NCBI RefSeq assembly: GCF_030547425.1
Contig: NZ_JAUORH010000019.1
Location: 1 to 57,478, forward strand
DNA length: 57,478 bases
Reading direction: 5' to 3'
From: Tenacibaculum sp. 1_MG-2023
Lineage (GTDB): Bacteria > Bacteroidota > Bacteroidia > Flavobacteriales > Flavobacteriaceae
Shown: positions 39,390-49,064 of the stretch, in pieces
Position numbering within the stretch: position 1 is the first letter of the stretch
How the letters are laid out: each line of letters starts with the position of its first letter
Made by a program: the position numbers and the translations under genes
Notes under the pieces: model-generated
Databases searched by the model: none
What the model saw: the letters and a program-made list of their open reading frames with translations, nothing else
What the model was told of the DNA's origin: nothing

Positions 39390-39515
39390 CTAAAATACAG
39401 AAGTAACATATTTATAGCCGTATTTTCTTTTACTGTTCCAGGAATATCTTTTAGAATAAACACTTACTACTTGATTAGCTTTTTTCTCCTCTTTAAAATT
39501 ATCTGTTGTTGTCAT
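39390..39515 (-). CDS. Small basic protein, hypothetical
   Basis: A 41-aa ORF starting at the internal ATG (MTTTDNFKEEKKANQVVSVY), rich in Lys, Arg and Tyr (SKRYSWNSKRKYGYKY). The frame stays open upstream to 39572, but the MTTTD start looks more natural. No homolog comes to mind. It may be a real small protein or an incidental ORF. Confidence 0.35.
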   Translation of the reverse strand: MTTTDNFKEEKKANQVVSVYSKRYSWNSKRKYGYKYVTSVF

Positions 39516-39711
39516 GTTATTATTTTTAAGTATTATATTAATTTTTGTACACTTATATGACGTTGATAACACAGAGTTGTTACATACCTTTCATGTATTT
39601 AACAGATATTTAAGAAAGTTTAATAATTGATTTACAATAAGTTAAACAACTTAACTTTCTGTTATTTATATTTTCTGTAGTAATACCTTATCACAACAAC
39701 AACAAATCATT

Positions 39712-40542
39712 TTATTGATTTCCTAAAATAATTGGCATTCCGCTTTTACCTGAACCAATAATAACTACTTTACTGTTAGTAGAGTTCGCTAATCTATTTG
39801 TAGCTTCAATACCTTTATCTTGTAAAATCTTGTCAGTTAACGATGCACTTAAAATTTTGTTTGCATCTGCTTTACCTTTTGCTTCAATTATTTGTTTCTC
39901 TGCTTCTTTTTGAGCTGTTACCAGCCTAAATTCATATTCTAAAGATTCTTGCTCTTGCTTTAACTTACGCTCAATTGCTTCTTTAATAGTCGATGGTAGC
40001 GTTACATCTCTAACAAGAATTTCATTCAACTGAATGTATTGAGACTCTAAAATCTTTTTAGTTTCAATAAAAATTTCATCTTGTATCGCATCTCTCTTGC
40101 TTGAATATAACTGCTCCGGCGTATAACGACCTACAACACTACGTGCCGCTGAACGAATTGCAGGCTGAATTACACGTTGTAAATAGTTTTCTCCTAGTAC
40201 TTGGTGTAATTTACCTAAATCGTTATAAACTGGTTGATACCATGCAGATCCATCTATTTGAATTTCTAAACCATTTGAAGATAATACTTTCATTTTTTCA
40301 AAAAGCTCTTGTTGTCTTACTTCATAAACATGCACCTTGTTCCAAGGTGCAACTATATGAAAACCTTCTCCTAAAGGTGGTTCATCAGTTACAACCCCTC
40401 CATCAAAAGTTTTATACAGCACTCCTGCTTGTCCTGATTTAATTGTTTCTGTTGATTTTGCTACAAAAATTATTAAAACTATTACTACTGGAATTAACAA
40501 TCCAAACTTTGGAAACTTTAACTCTACTTGATTTCTTGCCAT
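39712..40542 (-). CDS. Prohibitin-like SPFH/band 7 membrane protein
   Basis: A 276-aa protein with one N-terminal membrane helix (FGLLIPVVIVLIIFVAKS), an SPFH/band 7 domain (about 30-190, GQAGVLYKTFDGGVV) and a charged coiled coil (about 185-235, IERKLKQEQESLEYEF) ending in a Gly/Ser-rich tail. Prohibitin relatives form membrane rings and organise microdomains or regulate proteases. It lies 34 nt downstream of the P-type ATPase gene, on the same strand, and may be co-transcribed. Confidence 0.88.
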   Translation of the reverse strand: MARNQVELKFPKFGLLIPVVIVLIIFVAKSTETIKSGQAGVLYKTFDGGVVTDEPPLGEGFHIVAPWNKVHVYEVRQQELFEKMKVLSSNGLEIQIDGSAWYQPVYNDLGKLHQVLGENYLQRVIQPAIRSAARSVVGRYTPEQLYSSKRDAIQDEIFIETKKILESQYIQLNEILVRDVTLPSTIKEAIERKLKQEQESLEYEFRLVTAQKEAEKQIIEAKGKADANKILSASLTDKILQDKGIEATNRLANSTNSKVVIIGSGKSGMPIILGNQ

Positions 40543-40576
40543 CTCTTATATATTTTATACTCTCAAAAATACTGAA

Positions 40577-42562
40577 TTAATTCTCATTGTACCTTAATAA
40601 TCTAAGAGCATTTAAAACTACAATAAGTGTTGAACCTTCATGCATTAAAACTGCTGGTCCTATAGACGCAAATCCAAATAATGTTGCTGGAATTAAAATA
40701 GCTACTACCCCTAAACTTATCCATAAATTTTGTTTAATAATACTTTTTGATTTTCTACTCAACCCTATTACAAATGGTAAATTTTCAATTTTGTCAGAAA
40801 GTAATGCAACATCTGCTGTTTCTAATGCAACATCACTCCCTGCTGCTCCCATAGCTATGCCTACTGTGCTATTTGCCATTGCTGGCGCATCATTTACCCC
40901 ATCACCTACCATAGCTATTCTTGTTTCAGTTTTTTTTAATTGTTGAATAGCTGCAACTTTATCTTCGGGTAGTAAATTTCCTTTTGCTTCTGTTAAACCT
41001 ATTTGTTTAGCTATAGAATCTCCTACATTTTGATGATCACCAGTAAGCATTATCATCTTTTTTATTCCTATGCTTTTTAATTTTGTTAACGTCTCTTTTG
41101 CTGTTTTTCTAGGAACGTCCATCACACTTAGCAAACCAATTAATGTATCATCAAAAGCTACTAACATAGTAGTATGGCCTTTAGCCAACAAATTTTTCAC
41201 CTGCTGTTTTACTTCTTTAGAAATAGGTATTTGGTTTTCTTCCAATAATTTTTCATTTCCTATAAAAACTTTTGCCTTTTTATAATCTGCTGAAACTCCT
41301 CTACCCTGAACAGCACTGATATTAGAAGCTTCATTAGAAGGTTGAATAGTATATTGTTCTTTAATGTCTTTATAAATAGCCTTTGCTAATGGGTGATTGC
41401 TTAAACTCTCTACTTCTACTACTAGTTTTAAAAACTCTTTTTCTTCAAAATTATTTAAGGCGATTGCATTTGTTAATCTTGGTTTTCCTTCAGTAAGTGT
41501 ACCTGTTTTATCAAAAGCTATTGTAGTTAAGCTTCCTAAATCTTCTAAAGTACGTCCTCCTTTTATTAATACTCCTTTGTTAGCTGCTCTCGCAATACCA
41601 CTTAACACTGCGCTAGGTGTTGATATTGCTAATGCACATGGACTAGCTGCTACTAATACAGTAATCGCTCTGTATAAACTTTCATTTACAGTCTCGTCTA
41701 GTACCAAATAAGCAAAACACAAGACAAAAACTAAAATGATTACAAAAGGAACAAACCATTTTTCAAACTTTTTAGTAAGTAGTTGTGTGGGAGATTTCTT
41801 TGTTTCTACCTCGCTTACCATTTTAATTAATCGTGCTATGGTTGAATCTTTACTTAGCTTTAACACTTTTACCTCAATAGCGTTATCACCATTAATTGTT
41901 CCTGTGTAAACAACATTTTTCTCTTCAAGTTCATTAAAGTCTTTTGGTAACGCTTCTAAGCTCAAATATGCTTCTTTATCAACAGGCATACTCTCTCCTG
42001 TTATAGATGCTTGGTTTATGCTTGATTTACCTTTAATTACAACACCATCTGCAGCTATTTTAGTATTAGGCTTAATTATGATAATATCATTAATTTTTAA
42101 TTCTTCAACCGCAACTTCTACTATAGCATTATTTCGTTTTACAAGTGCTTTTTTAGGAGACAGTTCTCCTAAAGACTCTATTGATTTTTTTGCTTTATTC
42201 ATTACGTAATGTTCTAAAGCATGCCCTAAACTAAATAAAAACAATAGTAAAGCTCCTTCTTCCCATTTATCTATATAAGCTGCTCCAATAGCGGCGACTA
42301 ACATTAAAAAATCGATTTCAAACTCTCCTTTTTTAATTTTTTCAACAGCTTCAATCGTAGTGAAGTACCCTCCAAAGAAAAAAGCTGTTATAAAACTCAT
42401 AAGTAGATACGTGTTTGATAGGTTGGTTAATTTTTCAAGCAATATTCCTATGAAAAAAAATAGTCCGCTTAAAATTGAAAAATAAAGTTCAGTTTTTTCT
42501 CCAAAAATACCTCCATGTTTGTGTTCATGGACTTCGTTTTCTGAATGTGTATGATTTGACAT
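40577..42562 (-). CDS. P1B-4-type heavy-metal ATPase
   Basis: A 661-aa inner-membrane metal pump. It starts with a His-rich tail (SNHTHSENEVHEHKHGG) instead of a CxxC domain. The transport-site motif is SPCAL (in VLVAASPCALAISTP) and the last helix carries HEGST; SPC plus HEGGT-like motifs define the P1B-4 group (Co/Zn/Cd/Fe export), in contrast to CPC in classical ZntA/CopA. Catalytic phosphorylation site is DKTGTLTEG and the hinge motif MVGDGVNDAPAM. Part of the metal-efflux cluster; a 13-bp hairpin separates it from the adaptor gene. Confidence 0.92.
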   Translation of the reverse strand: MSNHTHSENEVHEHKHGGIFGEKTELYFSILSGLFFFIGILLEKLTNLSNTYLLMSFITAFFFGGYFTTIEAVEKIKKGEFEIDFLMLVAAIGAAYIDKWEEGALLLFLFSLGHALEHYVMNKAKKSIESLGELSPKKALVKRNNAIVEVAVEELKINDIIIIKPNTKIAADGVVIKGKSSINQASITGESMPVDKEAYLSLEALPKDFNELEEKNVVYTGTINGDNAIEVKVLKLSKDSTIARLIKMVSEVETKKSPTQLLTKKFEKWFVPFVIILVFVLCFAYLVLDETVNESLYRAITVLVAASPCALAISTPSAVLSGIARAANKGVLIKGGRTLEDLGSLTTIAFDKTGTLTEGKPRLTNAIALNNFEEKEFLKLVVEVESLSNHPLAKAIYKDIKEQYTIQPSNEASNISAVQGRGVSADYKKAKVFIGNEKLLEENQIPISKEVKQQVKNLLAKGHTTMLVAFDDTLIGLLSVMDVPRKTAKETLTKLKSIGIKKMIMLTGDHQNVGDSIAKQIGLTEAKGNLLPEDKVAAIQQLKKTETRIAMVGDGVNDAPAMANSTVGIAMGAAGSDVALETADVALLSDKIENLPFVIGLSRKSKSIIKQNLWISLGVVAILIPATLFGFASIGPAVLMHEGSTLIVVLNALRLLRYNEN

Positions 42563-42619
42563 TATAAATTGTTTCGTTAATAGACTTTATTTCTTTTAAA
42601 AAGATGCAATTAATTTAAT

Positions 42620-42650
42620 ACATGGGATTATAGAACTTATAATCCCATGT
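42620..42650. other. Intra-cluster hairpin between adaptor and ATPase genes
   Basis: A perfect 13-bp inverted repeat (acatgggattata / tataatcccatgt, loop gaact) lies just after the adaptor stop codon. The T-run on the minus strand is weak, so it may be a leaky terminator or an RNA-processing site that sets relative expression of the RND pump and the ATPase. Confidence 0.65.
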
Positions 42651-42655
42651 TATTA

Positions 42656-43846
42656 TTAATGTGCATGACCTTCCATTCCGCCTGCCATTTGTAATAGCTT
42701 TCCTTTTAAGAAATGTGCCCCTTTGGTTACTACTTTTACATTGTAATTATTTTCTTGAATTGTTTTTATTTCAATATAGCCATCATCTGAACCTCCAATT
42801 GTTACTTCTGCTGGTATAAATTTTCCTGCTATTTTCTCTATAAAAATAAAGTTTTCTCCTTCATTTTCTATCACCGCTTCTTCAGGTACTGCAAATGCTT
42901 CATCTCCTCCTAATAAAATTTGAGCATTGATAAACATACCTGCTTTTAATCGGTTTTGTTCATCTTCAAAATGTCCATGAACATTTACCGTTTTCGTTTG
43001 GTCATCTACTTTTTGGCTTATTAATTTTATATATCCTTCATATGTGACATCTATTCCTGAAGGCTGAAATTCAAACTCATCCCCTTTCTTTATTTTTGTT
43101 ATGTCTGTACCAAAAACATTTAATTCTGCGTGCATATGATCGTTGTCTATTATTTCCATCATTTCTGAGTTAGCTGCTAAAAACATTCCTTTATTCAGGT
43201 TATTTTCTACAACATAACCAGAAATAGGTGTTTTAACATATACATATTGTTGAATTCCTTTGGTTGCCACAGTATTGGGCGATAATCCTGCCATTTTTAA
43301 CTGTGCTTCATAACTGTTCGCTAAACTTTTTGCAGATCGATACCCTCCTTCAGCAATTTGAAATGATTTTTTTGAGGCAATATCGTTTTCTAACAACATC
43401 TTCTTTCTTTCATAATCTGCTTTAGCTACTTTTAGCTTATTTATTGCTTCAAGATACGCATATTGTAGCTCAATAAAGTTAGGATGCTGCAATACTGCAA
43501 CTGTTTGCCCTTTTTTTACCTTATCTCCAGGTAATAAATCTGTTTTATAAACAAAAGCTTCTAAAGGAGCATATATAGTGGCTTTACTTTGCGGTGGTAC
43601 TTCTATAGTACCAGTTACAGCTACTTTTTCTCTTATTTTCTTTTTTTCAATTAAAGAAGTTTCAATTTTTGCTGTAACTAGTTGTTGCTCTGTTAAATGA
43701 ATTTCATTTTCTTCATATACTTCACCTTTCTTAGTATTTTCTGCTACTTTTTCTTCGGAAGTATGGTCGTGATCTGAGTGATCTTCTTTTTTTGAGTTAC
43801 AACTAACAATGATGATAGTTACTAACAGTATTATAATTTTTTTCAT
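42656..43846 (-). CDS. RND efflux periplasmic adaptor (CzcB-like)
   Basis: A 396-aa membrane-fusion protein. Lipoprotein signal with lipobox cysteine near residue 16 (IIIVSCNSKK), a His/Asp-rich metal-binding stretch (EDHSDHDH), then barrel-sandwich/lipoyl halves (VPPQSKATIYAPLEA...VYVKTPISGYVVEN) around a helical hairpin, and a C-terminal beta domain ending in AGGMEGHAH. It links the inner-membrane pump to the outer-membrane channel. The start is 10 nt after the pump stop codon, so they are co-transcribed. Confidence 0.9.
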   Translation of the reverse strand: MKKIIILLVTIIIVSCNSKKEDHSDHDHTSEEKVAENTKKGEVYEENEIHLTEQQLVTAKIETSLIEKKKIREKVAVTGTIEVPPQSKATIYAPLEAFVYKTDLLPGDKVKKGQTVAVLQHPNFIELQYAYLEAINKLKVAKADYERKKMLLENDIASKKSFQIAEGGYRSAKSLANSYEAQLKMAGLSPNTVATKGIQQYVYVKTPISGYVVENNLNKGMFLAANSEMMEIIDNDHMHAELNVFGTDITKIKKGDEFEFQPSGIDVTYEGYIKLISQKVDDQTKTVNVHGHFEDEQNRLKAGMFINAQILLGGDEAFAVPEEAVIENEGENFIFIEKIAGKFIPAEVTIGGSDDGYIEIKTIQENNYNVKVVTKGAHFLKGKLLQMAGGMEGHAH

Positions 43847-43856
43847 CTGTATATTT

Positions 43857-46800
43857 TTATTTTTTTGTATAAAATTCGTAGGCTATTACAGTCTGGTTAA
43901 AGTTGTTAACCAGTGATAGGTAATTTTGCATTACTTGAAAGTAAGCGGTAAAACTCTGATTGTATTGATAGGCATCAATTTCACCAACCTTATAAGCTAG
44001 CTGTAGTTTTTTTATAAACCTTTCTGCTTGTGTAACTGTTGTGTGAATACTTACTAACTCTTCATTTAAATAAGTAAGCTGTTCTTGCAAGCTTTTATAA
44101 TTATTCTGAATTACCATAGCTCTGTTATTGTTTTCATAAGCTATTTCTTCTTGTATAATTTTTTGCTCTTTAATTTTTGCATTATTAGACCAAAAAGAAA
44201 GTGGAATATTCACTCCTACATTAAAACCTGTATAACTGTTTTCATTTCCTGTTTTTCTATTAATTACACCAGCCGTTAAAGCAGGAAAATATGTTGATTT
44301 TACTACAGACACATCTTTAGCAGCTACCTTATTTTGTTGTTCTAGACGTTGAATAAAATCGTTAGATAACGAGTCGTTTTGAATTAAAAAGTCCTTTTTT
44401 TCTGGTAGTTTTTCAAGCGGTTGTATCAAATAATCAATTTGTAACAACTGTTTTAGTTCATTTTCTACCTGAATAAAATCCTTATATATTTTATTCTTTT
44501 GCGACTGTACCCCTAACGACTGTAAAGAGGTTAAATCGTTTTCTAATCCTCCTATTTCTCCAGCAGCATGCAACGTTTTTGCAATTGATTTTATTTGATT
44601 TGTACTTACCTGTTGTTCTTCCATTAAAGATAACAAACCATATAAATAGTTCCATTGCTGGTATAATCTTCTGGCTCTTCTTACTGTTTCTTTCTTTGTT
44701 ATGTTGTTATTAATGCTTGCTAAAGTATTTTTCTCTTTAGCCAACTTCTTTTTTTGGACATGTGTTAAAATTGAACCGAAATTTTGATTAACAGACCATT
44801 CTTTTTCTGCAATGCCATTGGCTACACCTACATCTTGATATTTAACTGTTGTAGGCTTCAAATCAATCGCTTTACTAATTCCTACTTTCGATTTTTCGAT
44901 TGCTAGCGCTGATTTTTTCATCAACACCGACTTTTGTAAAGCCAACTCAATAACTTGCTGTTCGGTCAACTTTTGAGGAACTTCTTGTGCTTGAACTCCA
45001 AAGATACCAACAGCAAATACCACAATAGTTGCCACACCTTTTTTCATTTTTAAGTTGACTTTCTTTTCAAAAAGCATGTATAACACAGGTAAGATAAGTA
45101 AGGTTAATAAAGTTGCTGATATCAACCCTCCTATTACTACCGTCGCCAAAGGTTTTTGTACCTCTGCCCCTGCTGACGATGATAATGCCATGGGTAAGAA
45201 ACCTAACGACGCTACAGCTGCAGTCATAATTACAGGACGTAAACGCACCGATGTTCCTTTCTTTACTATTTCAGTAAGGTCTAATATTCCTGAAGCCTTT
45301 AATCGGTTGAATTCAGCAATTAAAACAATTCCATTTAACACCGCTACACCAAATAAAGCTATAAAACCTACTCCTGCTGAAATTGAAAATGGCATATCAC
45401 GCAACCATAAAGCAAAAATTCCTCCAATAGCAGACATCGGTATGGCAGTAAATATCAATACACTTTGTTTAATCGATTTAAACGTAAAATACAGTAACAA
45501 AAAGATGAGTAATAAAGCAGCTGGTACTGCAACGCCTAATCTGGCACGAGCCTCTTCTAAATTTTTAAAAGTTCCTCCATACGTAATATAGTATCCTGAA
45601 TCGAATGTTATTTTATCTGAAACTTTGCTTTTTAATTCGTTTACAATACTAGCTACATCGCGTCCTCTTACATTAAAACCAACTGTTATTCTACGTTTAG
45701 CATCATCTCTTTGAATTTGATTCGGCCCCGTTTTAAAATCTACAGACGCCACTGCTGTTAAAGGAATTTGCGCTCCTGTTGAAGTTGTAATGTATAGTTT
45801 ACGAATGTCTTCAATACTAGCTCTTTTATTTTCTGCTAAACGTACTACCAAGTTATAGCGTTTTTCACCTTCATATACTGAACCTGCTGTTTGTCCTGCA
45901 AAAGCAGTGTTTACCACTGTATTAACATCAGAGATATTGAGTCCATAATACGCTAACTGGCTTCGATTATAATCAATTACGATTTGTTGTAGTCCCGTCA
46001 TTTTTTCAACATATACGTCTTCCGCCCCTTCTACATCTGGAATAATTCTACTCAATTGGTTGGCATACTTTACTAATTTATCTAAATCTTCTCCATAAAT
46101 CTTTAATACAACATCTTGCCTAGCCCCTGTCATTAACTCATTAAATCGCATTTGAATAGGTTGTTGAAATCCGAAAGAAACCCCTAACATATTTTCATCT
46201 AACAGCTGTTGCATTTTCTCTGTCAGTTCATTCTTTGTGCTAGCTTTTGTCCAATCGTCTTTTTCTTTTAAAATAATGATGATGTCTGAAGCCTCTATTG
46301 GCATTGGGTCTGTAGGTATTTCTGAAGAACCTATTCTACTAACTATTTGCTCTATTTCGTCGGGAAACTCTTTAATTAAGAGTGCTGATGCTTGGTTGGA
46401 AACATCTATGGTATACGAAAGTGAACTTCCGGTTGATACAATGGCTTGCACTGCCAAATCTCCTTCATCTAACGAAGGAATAAACTCTGATCCCATTTTA
46501 GAAAAAGTGACTAAACTGAGTATAAAAATGGCTACTGAACCTATCACTACTTTTATTTTATGAGTTAACACAAAATTGAGTATTGGGGTGTATACATTTT
46601 GTATCGCTGTTATGATTTTATCTGAAATATTTCTTTTGTTGTTTATTGTTTTCTTTAAAAACAACGAACTCATCATAGGTACATAGGTAAGCGATAGCAA
46701 AAAGGCTCCTAAAATTGCAAAACTTACGGTTAATGCCATAGGTTTAAACATTTTTCCTTCAATACCTACTAAGGCAAGAATTGGTAAGTACACTATAAGA

Positions 46801-48167
46801 ATGATAATTTCTCCAAAAGCAGCGCTTGTTCTTATTTTTGAAGCCGACTCATACACTTCATCATCCATTTGATCTTGGGTTAATTGCGTTCCTGACTTTT
46901 TTAATCCCAAATGATGTAGTGTTGCTTCTACAATAATTACAGAACCATCTACAATAATACCAAAGTCAATTGCTCCTAAACTCATTAAGTTTCCAGAAAC
47001 CCCAAACACGTTCATTAAACTAATAGCAAACAACATTGCTAACGGGATAACCGACGCTACAATTAAACCTGCTCGTAAGTTTCCTAACAACAGCACCAAA
47101 ATAAAAATGACAATTAAAGCTCCTTCAATAAGGTTTGTTGATACCGTTTTTATGGCTTTATCTACTAATTTAGTTCTATCTAAAAAGGGTTTTATAGCAA
47201 CTCCTTCTGGCAAACTTTTTTCTATTTGTGCTATTCTTTCTTTTACATTATCAATCACTTTTGAAGAGTTAGCTCCTTTTAACATCATAACAATAGCGCC
47301 TACCACTTCTCCATCGGTATTTCTTGTCATTGCCCCATATCGTACCGCATGTCCTAGTTGAACTTTCCCTATATCTTTCATTAATATAGGCGTTCCGTTT
47401 ATATTGTTTTTTATGACAATATTCTGGATGTCTTCTGGAGTTTTTATCAACCCTTCACTTCTAATAAAGTACGCTTTCGGGTTTTTATCTATATACGCTC
47501 CTCCTGTATTTTGATTGTTTTTAGACAGTGCTTCAAAAACCTCATTTATACTAACATTTAACGATTGCATGCGTTCTGGCTCAATAGCTACTTCGTATTG
47601 TTTTAAAAAACCTCCAAAGCTACTTACATCAGCTACTCCTTCTATTCCTAGCAGTTGACGACGAACAATCCAATCTTGAATAGATCGTAGCTCCATTGCG
47701 TCATATTGCTTTTCATATCCTTTTTTAGCATAAAGTGTGTATTGATATATTTCTCCTAACCCTGTGGTTACTGGTGCCATTTCGGGTGTTCCTACTCCTT
47801 CAGGAATTTGATCTTTAGCTTCAATAAGCCGTTCGCTAATTTGTTGACGTGCCCAATAAATATCGGTACTTTCTTTAAAAACAATTGTAACGACACTTAA
47901 TCCAAATCGAGAGAAAGAGCGAATTTCTTCGATATCAGGAATGTTTGACATACTAATTTCTATAGGAAACGTCACTAAACGTTCTATATCTTGGGCTGAT
48001 TGTGAGGGTGCAGATGTTATTATTTGCACCTGATTATTGGTAATATCTGGTACAGCATCTATAGGCAATTGCTTTAGAGAATATACTCCCCAGCCTATCA
48101 ATGCAACAACCAATGCTCCAATAATCAATTTATTTTTAATTGAAAATTTGATAATGTTATCTAACAT
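43857..48167 (-). CDS. czcA: CzcA-type heavy-metal RND pump fused to a TolC-like outer-membrane factor
   Basis: A 1436-aa fusion. Residues 1-1040 are a complete HME-RND pump (start MLDNIIKFSIKNKLIIGALV). Proton-relay residues Asp401, Asp407 and Glu414 lie in DFGIIVDG.VIIVE, the pattern of divalent-cation (Zn/Co/Cd) exporters rather than of copper/silver CusA. Residues 1041-1436 are an outer-membrane efflux protein of about 396 aa that starts with its own Met and a signal-peptide-like segment (MKKGVATIVVFAVGIFGVQA, then QEVPQ), followed by TolC-type coiled coils. The frame runs through without a stop. Such fusions occur in Bacteroidota; whether the polypeptide is cleaved is not known. Confidence 0.93.
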   Translation of the reverse strand: MLDNIIKFSIKNKLIIGALVVALIGWGVYSLKQLPIDAVPDITNNQVQIITSAPSQSAQDIERLVTFPIEISMSNIPDIEEIRSFSRFGLSVVTIVFKESTDIYWARQQISERLIEAKDQIPEGVGTPEMAPVTTGLGEIYQYTLYAKKGYEKQYDAMELRSIQDWIVRRQLLGIEGVADVSSFGGFLKQYEVAIEPERMQSLNVSINEVFEALSKNNQNTGGAYIDKNPKAYFIRSEGLIKTPEDIQNIVIKNNINGTPILMKDIGKVQLGHAVRYGAMTRNTDGEVVGAIVMMLKGANSSKVIDNVKERIAQIEKSLPEGVAIKPFLDRTKLVDKAIKTVSTNLIEGALIVIFILVLLLGNLRAGLIVASVIPLAMLFAISLMNVFGVSGNLMSLGAIDFGIIVDGSVIIVEATLHHLGLKKSGTQLTQDQMDDEVYESASKIRTSAAFGEIIILIVYLPILALVGIEGKMFKPMALTVSFAILGAFLLSLTYVPMMSSLFLKKTINNKRNISDKIITAIQNVYTPILNFVLTHKIKVVIGSVAIFILSLVTFSKMGSEFIPSLDEGDLAVQAIVSTGSSLSYTIDVSNQASALLIKEFPDEIEQIVSRIGSSEIPTDPMPIEASDIIIILKEKDDWTKASTKNELTEKMQQLLDENMLGVSFGFQQPIQMRFNELMTGARQDVVLKIYGEDLDKLVKYANQLSRIIPDVEGAEDVYVEKMTGLQQIVIDYNRSQLAYYGLNISDVNTVVNTAFAGQTAGSVYEGEKRYNLVVRLAENKRASIEDIRKLYITTSTGAQIPLTAVASVDFKTGPNQIQRDDAKRRITVGFNVRGRDVASIVNELKSKVSDKITFDSGYYITYGGTFKNLEEARARLGVAVPAALLLIFLLLYFTFKSIKQSVLIFTAIPMSAIGGIFALWLRDMPFSISAGVGFIALFGVAVLNGIVLIAEFNRLKASGILDLTEIVKKGTSVRLRPVIMTAAVASLGFLPMALSSSAGAEVQKPLATVVIGGLISATLLTLLILPVLYMLFEKKVNLKMKKGVATIVVFAVGIFGVQAQEVPQKLTEQQVIELALQKSVLMKKSALAIEKSKVGISKAIDLKPTTVKYQDVGVANGIAEKEWSVNQNFGSILTHVQKKKLAKEKNTLASINNNITKKETVRRARRLYQQWNYLYGLLSLMEEQQVSTNQIKSIAKTLHAAGEIGGLENDLTSLQSLGVQSQKNKIYKDFIQVENELKQLLQIDYLIQPLEKLPEKKDFLIQNDSLSNDFIQRLEQQNKVAAKDVSVVKSTYFPALTAGVINRKTGNENSYTGFNVGVNIPLSFWSNNAKIKEQKIIQEEIAYENNNRAMVIQNNYKSLQEQLTYLNEELVSIHTTVTQAERFIKKLQLAYKVGEIDAYQYNQSFTAYFQVMQNYLSLVNNFNQTVIAYEFYTKK

Positions 48168-48202
48168 TTTGTATTGATTTAATTCTAATGTAACATAATT
48201 TC

Positions 48203-48263
48203 TACCGGTTATTATTAAATAATCGGTACAACAGTTTGTAGTTCTTGTTTACACAAGAGCTAC
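48203..48263. other. Two consecutive hairpins before czcA
   Basis: First hairpin: taccggttatt / aataatcggta (one G-U pair). Second: gtagttcttgt (48238-48248) / acaagagctac (48253-48263), 11 bp with one wobble. They occupy the 121-nt spacer between the His-rich gene and czcA; a transcript-processing or attenuation role is possible. Confidence 0.5.
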
Positions 48264-48288
48264 TGCTGTTTTTAATAATAAAATAGAA

Positions 48289-48627
48289 TTAAGACTTAGG
48301 TGGCTGGAAAATAGCCGATAAGTATGAATTATAATAGGTGTTTCTATAGAAGTTAATATGGTTTCTTACTTCTAAGAAAGTAGGAATGTTATAACTATAG
48401 TCAGTCGGAATAAAATCTGCTGTAATTGTAATTACGTTACAATGATGGTGATGTTCTTTGTTTTTTTCTTCTTCAGTATCATGTTGATGATGCTCATCTT
48501 GATGATCTTCATTTAACACATCATGATGCACTTCTGATTCAGCTACAAAAACCACAGCATCAGTATGTGCCTGTAAAGGAGGCACAATTAACAGTAAGGT
48601 TAATAATATGATGATGCTTTTTTTCAC
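48289..48627 (-). CDS. Small His-rich secreted protein of the metal-efflux cluster
   Basis: A 112-aa exported protein (signal peptide ends near LQAHT) with a dense His/Asp/Glu region (HHDVLNEDHQDEHHQHD and KEHHHHC) and a Tyr/Asn-rich tail. The composition suggests binding of divalent metals in the periplasm. It precedes czcA on the same strand and follows the thioesterase gene by 33 nt. No known domain; sensor or metallochaperone roles are inference from position and composition. Confidence 0.75.
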   Translation of the reverse strand: MKKSIIILLTLLLIVPPLQAHTDAVVFVAESEVHHDVLNEDHQDEHHQHDTEEEKNKEHHHHCNVITITADFIPTDYSYNIPTFLEVRNHINFYRNTYYNSYLSAIFQPPKS

Positions 48628-48660
48628 TAATCTAATTTAGAGTTACAAAATTATAAAAAT

Positions 48661-49059
48661 TTATGAATCTTCATTATCCAATCTATCCTTAACATACTCA
48701 ATTTTTGTTTTACCATGCGCAAAAGGGCTTCCCTCTTCATCCAAACTTACCATAACAATTTGATCAATTGCGATAATTGTTTTTCGGGTTATTTTGTTAC
48801 GAACCTCACAACTTAAGGTGATAGATGTTGTTCCGAACTTTACTACATTAATTCCTATTTCAACAATGTCTCCTTGTTTTGCTGAACTAACAAAATTTAT
48901 TTCAGACATAAACTTAGTTACTGTTTTAGGAATTTCTAACTGAATAATAGCATATAACGCTACTTCTTCATCAATCCATTGTAATAATCGTCCTCCGAAA
49001 AGTGTTCCGTTAGGATTTAAATCTTCTGGTTTTACCCATTTACGTGTGTGAAATCTCAT
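48661..49059 (-). CDS. Acyl-CoA thioesterase, hotdog fold
   Basis: A 132-aa single-hotdog thioesterase of the YciA/BFIT type: NPNGTLFGGRLLQWIDEEVA contains the conserved Asn, GG and Asp/Glu positions, followed by FVSSAKQGDIVEI. Hydrolyses acyl-CoAs in the cytoplasm; chain-length preference unknown. Follows the CPXCG gene by 5 nt on the same strand. Confidence 0.9.
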   Translation of the reverse strand: MRFHTRKWVKPEDLNPNGTLFGGRLLQWIDEEVALYAIIQLEIPKTVTKFMSEINFVSSAKQGDIVEIGINVVKFGTTSITLSCEVRNKITRKTIIAIDQIVMVSLDEEGSPFAHGKTKIEYVKDRLDNEDS

Positions 49060-49064
49060 CGTAT

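Noticed and set aside
40577..42562. Copper- or ZntA-type P1B ATPase
   Set aside because: The transmembrane motif is SPC and not CPC, there is no N-terminal CxxC domain, and HEGST in the last helix points to the P1B-4 group.
45055..45591. 178-aa plus-strand ORF opposite czcA
   Set aside because: It lies wholly antisense to the conserved pump gene; composition and the strong coding evidence on the other strand make it a shadow.
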